Source: Pseudomonas sp. UBA4194
GTDB taxonomy: Bacteria > Pseudomonadota > Gammaproteobacteria > Pseudomonadales > Pseudomonadaceae
Reading direction: 5' to 3'
Assembly (NCBI RefSeq): GCF_002379585.1
Contig: NZ_DFUE01000070.1
Coordinates: 18,050-53,694, forward strand
Length of the DNA stretch: 35,645 nt
Shown: one piece after another, positions 35,151 through 35,645 of the stretch
Position numbering within the stretch: the first letter of the stretch is position 1
Layout: every line of letters starts with the position of its first letter
Program-made: the position numbers and the translations under genes
Notes under the pieces: model-generated
What the model saw: the letters and a program-made list of their open reading frames with translations, nothing else
Databases searched by the model: none
What the model was told of the DNA's origin: nothing

Positions 35151-35603
35151 TTGCCCGACCACCGCCCGCCTTCGCTCGACGATATCGATCACCAACTGAT
35201 CGCCGCGCTGCAGCTCAACGCTCGGGAGAGCGTGGCGATGCTGGCGCGTCAATTGGGCGTCGCCCGCACTACGGTGACGGCGCGCTTGGCGCGGCTGGAA
35301 AAGGCCCAGGTCATCACGGGTTATGGTGTACGGCTCGGGCGGCGGCTGATCGAAGGTGGATTGCAGGCGTATGTCGGGATCACCGTGCAGCCACGCTCGG
35401 GCAAAGAGGTGGTCCGGCGACTCAGCGCCATGGCTCAGGTGCAGCAGTTGTGCGCGGTGAGTGGGGAATTCGACTATGTGGCGTGGCTGCGCACGGAGTC
35501 GCCGGAGCAGCTGGATGGGTTGTTGGATCAGATAGGCAGTGTGGAAGGGGTGGAGAAGACCACCACATCGATCATTTTGAGCAGCAAGGTGGATCGGGGG
35601 TGA
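35151..35603 (+). CDS. Lrp/AsnC family transcriptional regulator
   Basis: A 150-residue regulator. The N-terminal AsnC-type helix-turn-helix is LDDIDHQLIAALQLNARESVA, then LARQLGVARTTVTARLARLEKAQVITGYGV (about 8-62). The C-terminal RAM/AsnC ligand-binding domain (about 70-145) has AYVGITV, VQQLCAVSGEFDYVAWLR and VEKTTTSIILSS. Such proteins form octamers and usually sense amino acids; the ligand here is unknown. The TTG at 35151 was chosen because AGGAG lies 7 nt upstream and the conserved N-terminus begins just after it. An in-frame ATG at 35058 adds a segment without similarity. It diverges from the DprE operon, but its targets may equally lie beyond the right edge. Confidence 0.88.
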   Translation: MPDHRPPSLDDIDHQLIAALQLNARESVAMLARQLGVARTTVTARLARLEKAQVITGYGVRLGRRLIEGGLQAYVGITVQPRSGKEVVRRLSAMAQVQQLCAVSGEFDYVAWLRTESPEQLDGLLDQIGSVEGVEKTTTSIILSSKVDRG

Positions 35604-35619
35604 GATAGAGGGTGACTGG

Positions 35620-35645
35620 GCGGGCGCCTTCGCGGGCAGAGCCCG
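35620..35645. repeat. REP element, cut by the window end
   Basis: CGGGCGCCTT then CGCGGGC-AGA-GCCCG, the same type as the copy at 101-137, including the CTGGGCGGGCG(T/C)CTTCGCGGGC lead-in. It lies 16 nt after the Lrp stop. The TCCCACAGG tail would lie outside the window. Confidence 0.8.

Overview
The window is chromosomal DNA of a Pseudomonas, most likely of the P. putida group. This rests on the gene order (amgK-murU / lptD-surA-pdxA-rsmA-apaG-apaH-glpE, prkA-yeaH-spoVR, cca, folK-folB, plsY, tsaD, rpsU-dnaG-rpoD), on high-GC codon use, and on REP palindromes of the type that litters P. putida genomes. The species call is an inference from gene order and protein similarity, not from a marker gene comparison.

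Layout. Positions 1-137 are an anomalous run of G tracts ending in a REP element. Positions 138-2576 (minus) carry amgK-murU-djlA: peptidoglycan recycling plus a membrane-anchored J-protein. Facing away, 2707-9934 (plus) is a tightly packed run lptD-surA-pdxA-rsmA-apaG-apaH with start/stop overlaps at most junctions, followed by glpE. Positions 10633-15511 hold the stress-associated trio prkA-yeaH-spoVR, then cca. A perfect 38-bp inverted REP pair separates cca from the convergent folK-folB pair. plsY and tsaD follow, then the macromolecular synthesis cluster rpsU-dnaG-rpoD (19676-24073), closed by a strong terminator.

From 24230 on, the content becomes accessory. First comes a four-PAS GGDEF-EAL protein at the position where P. 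aeruginosa has RmcA, but with only a short periplasmic segment. Next is a CAU-anticodon tRNA whose acceptor stem looks like tRNA-Ile2. Directly behind it is a small defence-like block: a Panacea (DUF4065) antitoxin, an uncharacterised 199-residue protein in the partner-toxin position, and an excisionase-fold antitoxin-like protein with no toxin. A VanZ-like membrane protein follows, flanked by REP copies.

The most notable block is 29715-34697 (minus). It is a four-gene operon that looks like a polyprenyl-phosphoryl-D-arabinofuranose pathway of the mycobacterial DprE1/DprE2 type: a HAD phosphatase-UbiA prenyltransferase fusion, a DprE1-like FAD oxidase, a DprE2-like SDR, and a polytopic GT-C-type glycosyltransferase as the probable user of the lipid-linked sugar. 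The DprE1 homologue carries Ala where the mycobacterial enzyme has the benzothiazinone-reactive Cys387. A 453-nt intergenic stretch with an AT-rich patch separates this operon from a divergent Lrp/AsnC-type regulator at the right edge.

No rRNA, CRISPR array, insertion sequence or prophage was seen.
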